Of a stretch of DNA of 5,461 nt, positions 4,736-5,461 are shown one piece after another. Under the pieces are notes generated by a model, which saw only the letters and a list, made by a program, of their open reading frames with translations, did no database searches and was not told the DNA's origin. The stretch spans positions 1 to 5,461 of the forward strand of contig DVKW01000026.1 in NCBI GenBank assembly GCA_018715855.1, written 5' to 3'. The stretch is from Candidatus Galligastranaerophilus intestinigallinarum. Its GTDB lineage: Bacteria; Cyanobacteriota; Vampirovibrionia; Gastranaerophilales; Gastranaerophilaceae. The stretch's first letter is position 1. Each line of letters opens with the position of its first letter. The translations under genes and the position numbers were made by a program.

Positions 4736-5461
4736 TTATTTCTTCGCTTGCGCTTGATACATAGCCCTTTGTGCCGCAACGCCATAAGGAATTGCTTGTT
4801 TGTCTGTAATCATGATGGTAAATAAATCTGTTAGTTTTATACCTTTGGGATCAGAATATTTATATGGCTTTGAACAATCGGTAGCATACCCAGTACCTAC
4901 ACGACAATTTACATTGCTTGGATTTGGTTTTCTGTCGCCATTCACATCCACCATAATAAGACAAGGAGGTTTTGTTGTGCCGTCAGAATTACTATTTAAC
5001 CCATAACTTCCACAGCCCCCACACCATTCTTCTGGCGCACCTTTTCTTCTACCTAAATATGTAGCACCAAGACAAGCTTCGATATTTGGATTTTCGTGCA
5101 AAAATTTTTTTTCTCCAGAAAATGCAACAGTATCTACAAATTCAAATCTCATGCCATCGGTTGTATAAAAAGCAGCATTCCAGTAGTTTGTTCCACCTGA
5201 CGAGGTGACTGAAAATTTATCATGGTAAAGGTCTTCTGCTACCTCTAAAACACTCATATGTCTTTGTAAATAATTAAATAAATCTGCATTTTCATAAGGG
5301 CTTTCGCCATCTATTGCCATATTCATAGTAATTGCTGAATTTAGCACGCTGACGGCTTTTCTTAGGCCTGTTTTAAATTCTTGTTGTTGAGAATTTGATA
5401 TAACGCTTGGTATAGAAATTGCAGCAACAACGCCAATAATAGCAAGAGTTATTAAAACTTC
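4736..5461 (-). CDS. Type IV pilin-like / pseudopilin protein (N-terminus beyond window)
   Basis: The frame is open to the window edge, giving 241 visible residues. The visible N-terminus EVLITLAIIGVVAAISIPSV is the class III-type hydrophobic prepilin helix; its first residue is most likely the conserved Glu5 that follows the cleavage site, so only the short leader and about four mature residues are missing. Such proteins are cut by PilD-type peptidase and assembled into type IV pili or type II secretion pseudopili. Behind the helix is a globular domain with six cysteines (visible residues 130, 147, 150, 167, 186, 196), including WCGGCG, and an Asp-rich DVNGDRKPN (172-180) that could bind calcium. 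The end is VPYG-like (IPYGVAAQRAMYQ). This layout resembles the many pilin-like proteins of Gastranaerophilales (recollection, not checked). Which assembly system it serves is not visible. The GTG at 5347 is internal, not a start. Confidence 0.88.
   Translation of the reverse strand, partial: EVLITLAIIGVVAAISIPSVISNSQQQEFKTGLRKAVSVLNSAITMNMAIDGESPYENADLFNYLQRHMSVLEVAEDLYHDKFSVTSSGGTNYWNAAFYTTDGMRFEFVDTVAFSGEKKFLHENPNIEACLGATYLGRRKGAPEEWCGGCGSYGLNSNSDGTTKPPCLIMVDVNGDRKPNPSNVNCRVGTGYATDCSKPYKYSDPKGIKLTDLFTIMITDKQAIPYGVAAQRAMYQAQAKK

Noticed and set aside
4800..5006. Plus-strand open frame opposite the pilin-like gene
   Set aside because: Antisense shadow of the globular domain; no ribosome binding site.
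5345..5347. GTG as a start codon for the gene at the right edge
   Set aside because: The frame continues upstream to the window edge and encodes the conserved prepilin helix, so this GTG is an internal valine codon.
1..5461. CRISPR array, insertion sequence, prophage or toxin-antitoxin pair
   Set aside because: No regularly spaced repeats, transposase, integrase or paired small genes are visible; the window is mostly housekeeping.

Overview
The window is AT-rich bacterial chromosome (GC estimated by eye in the mid-30s percent) with ordinary housekeeping genes. It looks like an uncultured gut-type lineage. A low-GC genome, the conserved rpmF-plsX pair, a short hibernation factor, and a cysteine-rich pseudopilin with a DVNGDRKPN segment together resemble Candidatus Gastranaerophilales (Melainabacteria/Vampirovibrionia). 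That assignment is inference from resemblance and nothing here proves it.

Layout: apart from one gene, everything is read on the minus strand. From the left edge, plsX (3' end cut off by the window) lies behind rpmF, forming the classic ribosome/phospholipid pair with its own promoter. Upstream of these are a small four-helix membrane protein of the DUF486/DMT type and, 21 bp before it, a tRNA-Arg(CCG) gene. A strong hairpin terminator then closes hpf (ribosome hibernation factor), which has a good promoter of its own. Next come a DnaJ-family co-chaperone with only half of the usual zinc finger, and an MmcQ/YjbR-type protein whose promoter places the transcript start exactly on the ATG.

From about 4.0 kb the only plus-strand gene encodes an unrecognised 149-residue protein with a striking glycine zipper: seven glycines exactly four residues apart. 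It ends in a plus-direction terminator that faces a minus-direction terminator. Between that pair and the next gene lies a GC-richer block full of small inverted repeats. The right edge holds a type IV pilin-like/pseudopilin gene whose first few codons are outside the window; the first visible residue is probably the conserved Glu5 of the prepilin helix.

How the genes relate: hpf and dnaJ are both stress/translation-quality genes but have separate promoters. rpmF and plsX probably share a transcript, linking ribosome and membrane-lipid synthesis. No complete new multi-gene system is evident. The best candidates for novelty are the glycine-zipper protein, the half-zinc-finger DnaJ, the candidate leaderless genes, the long charged tail on L32, and the GC-rich repeat block.
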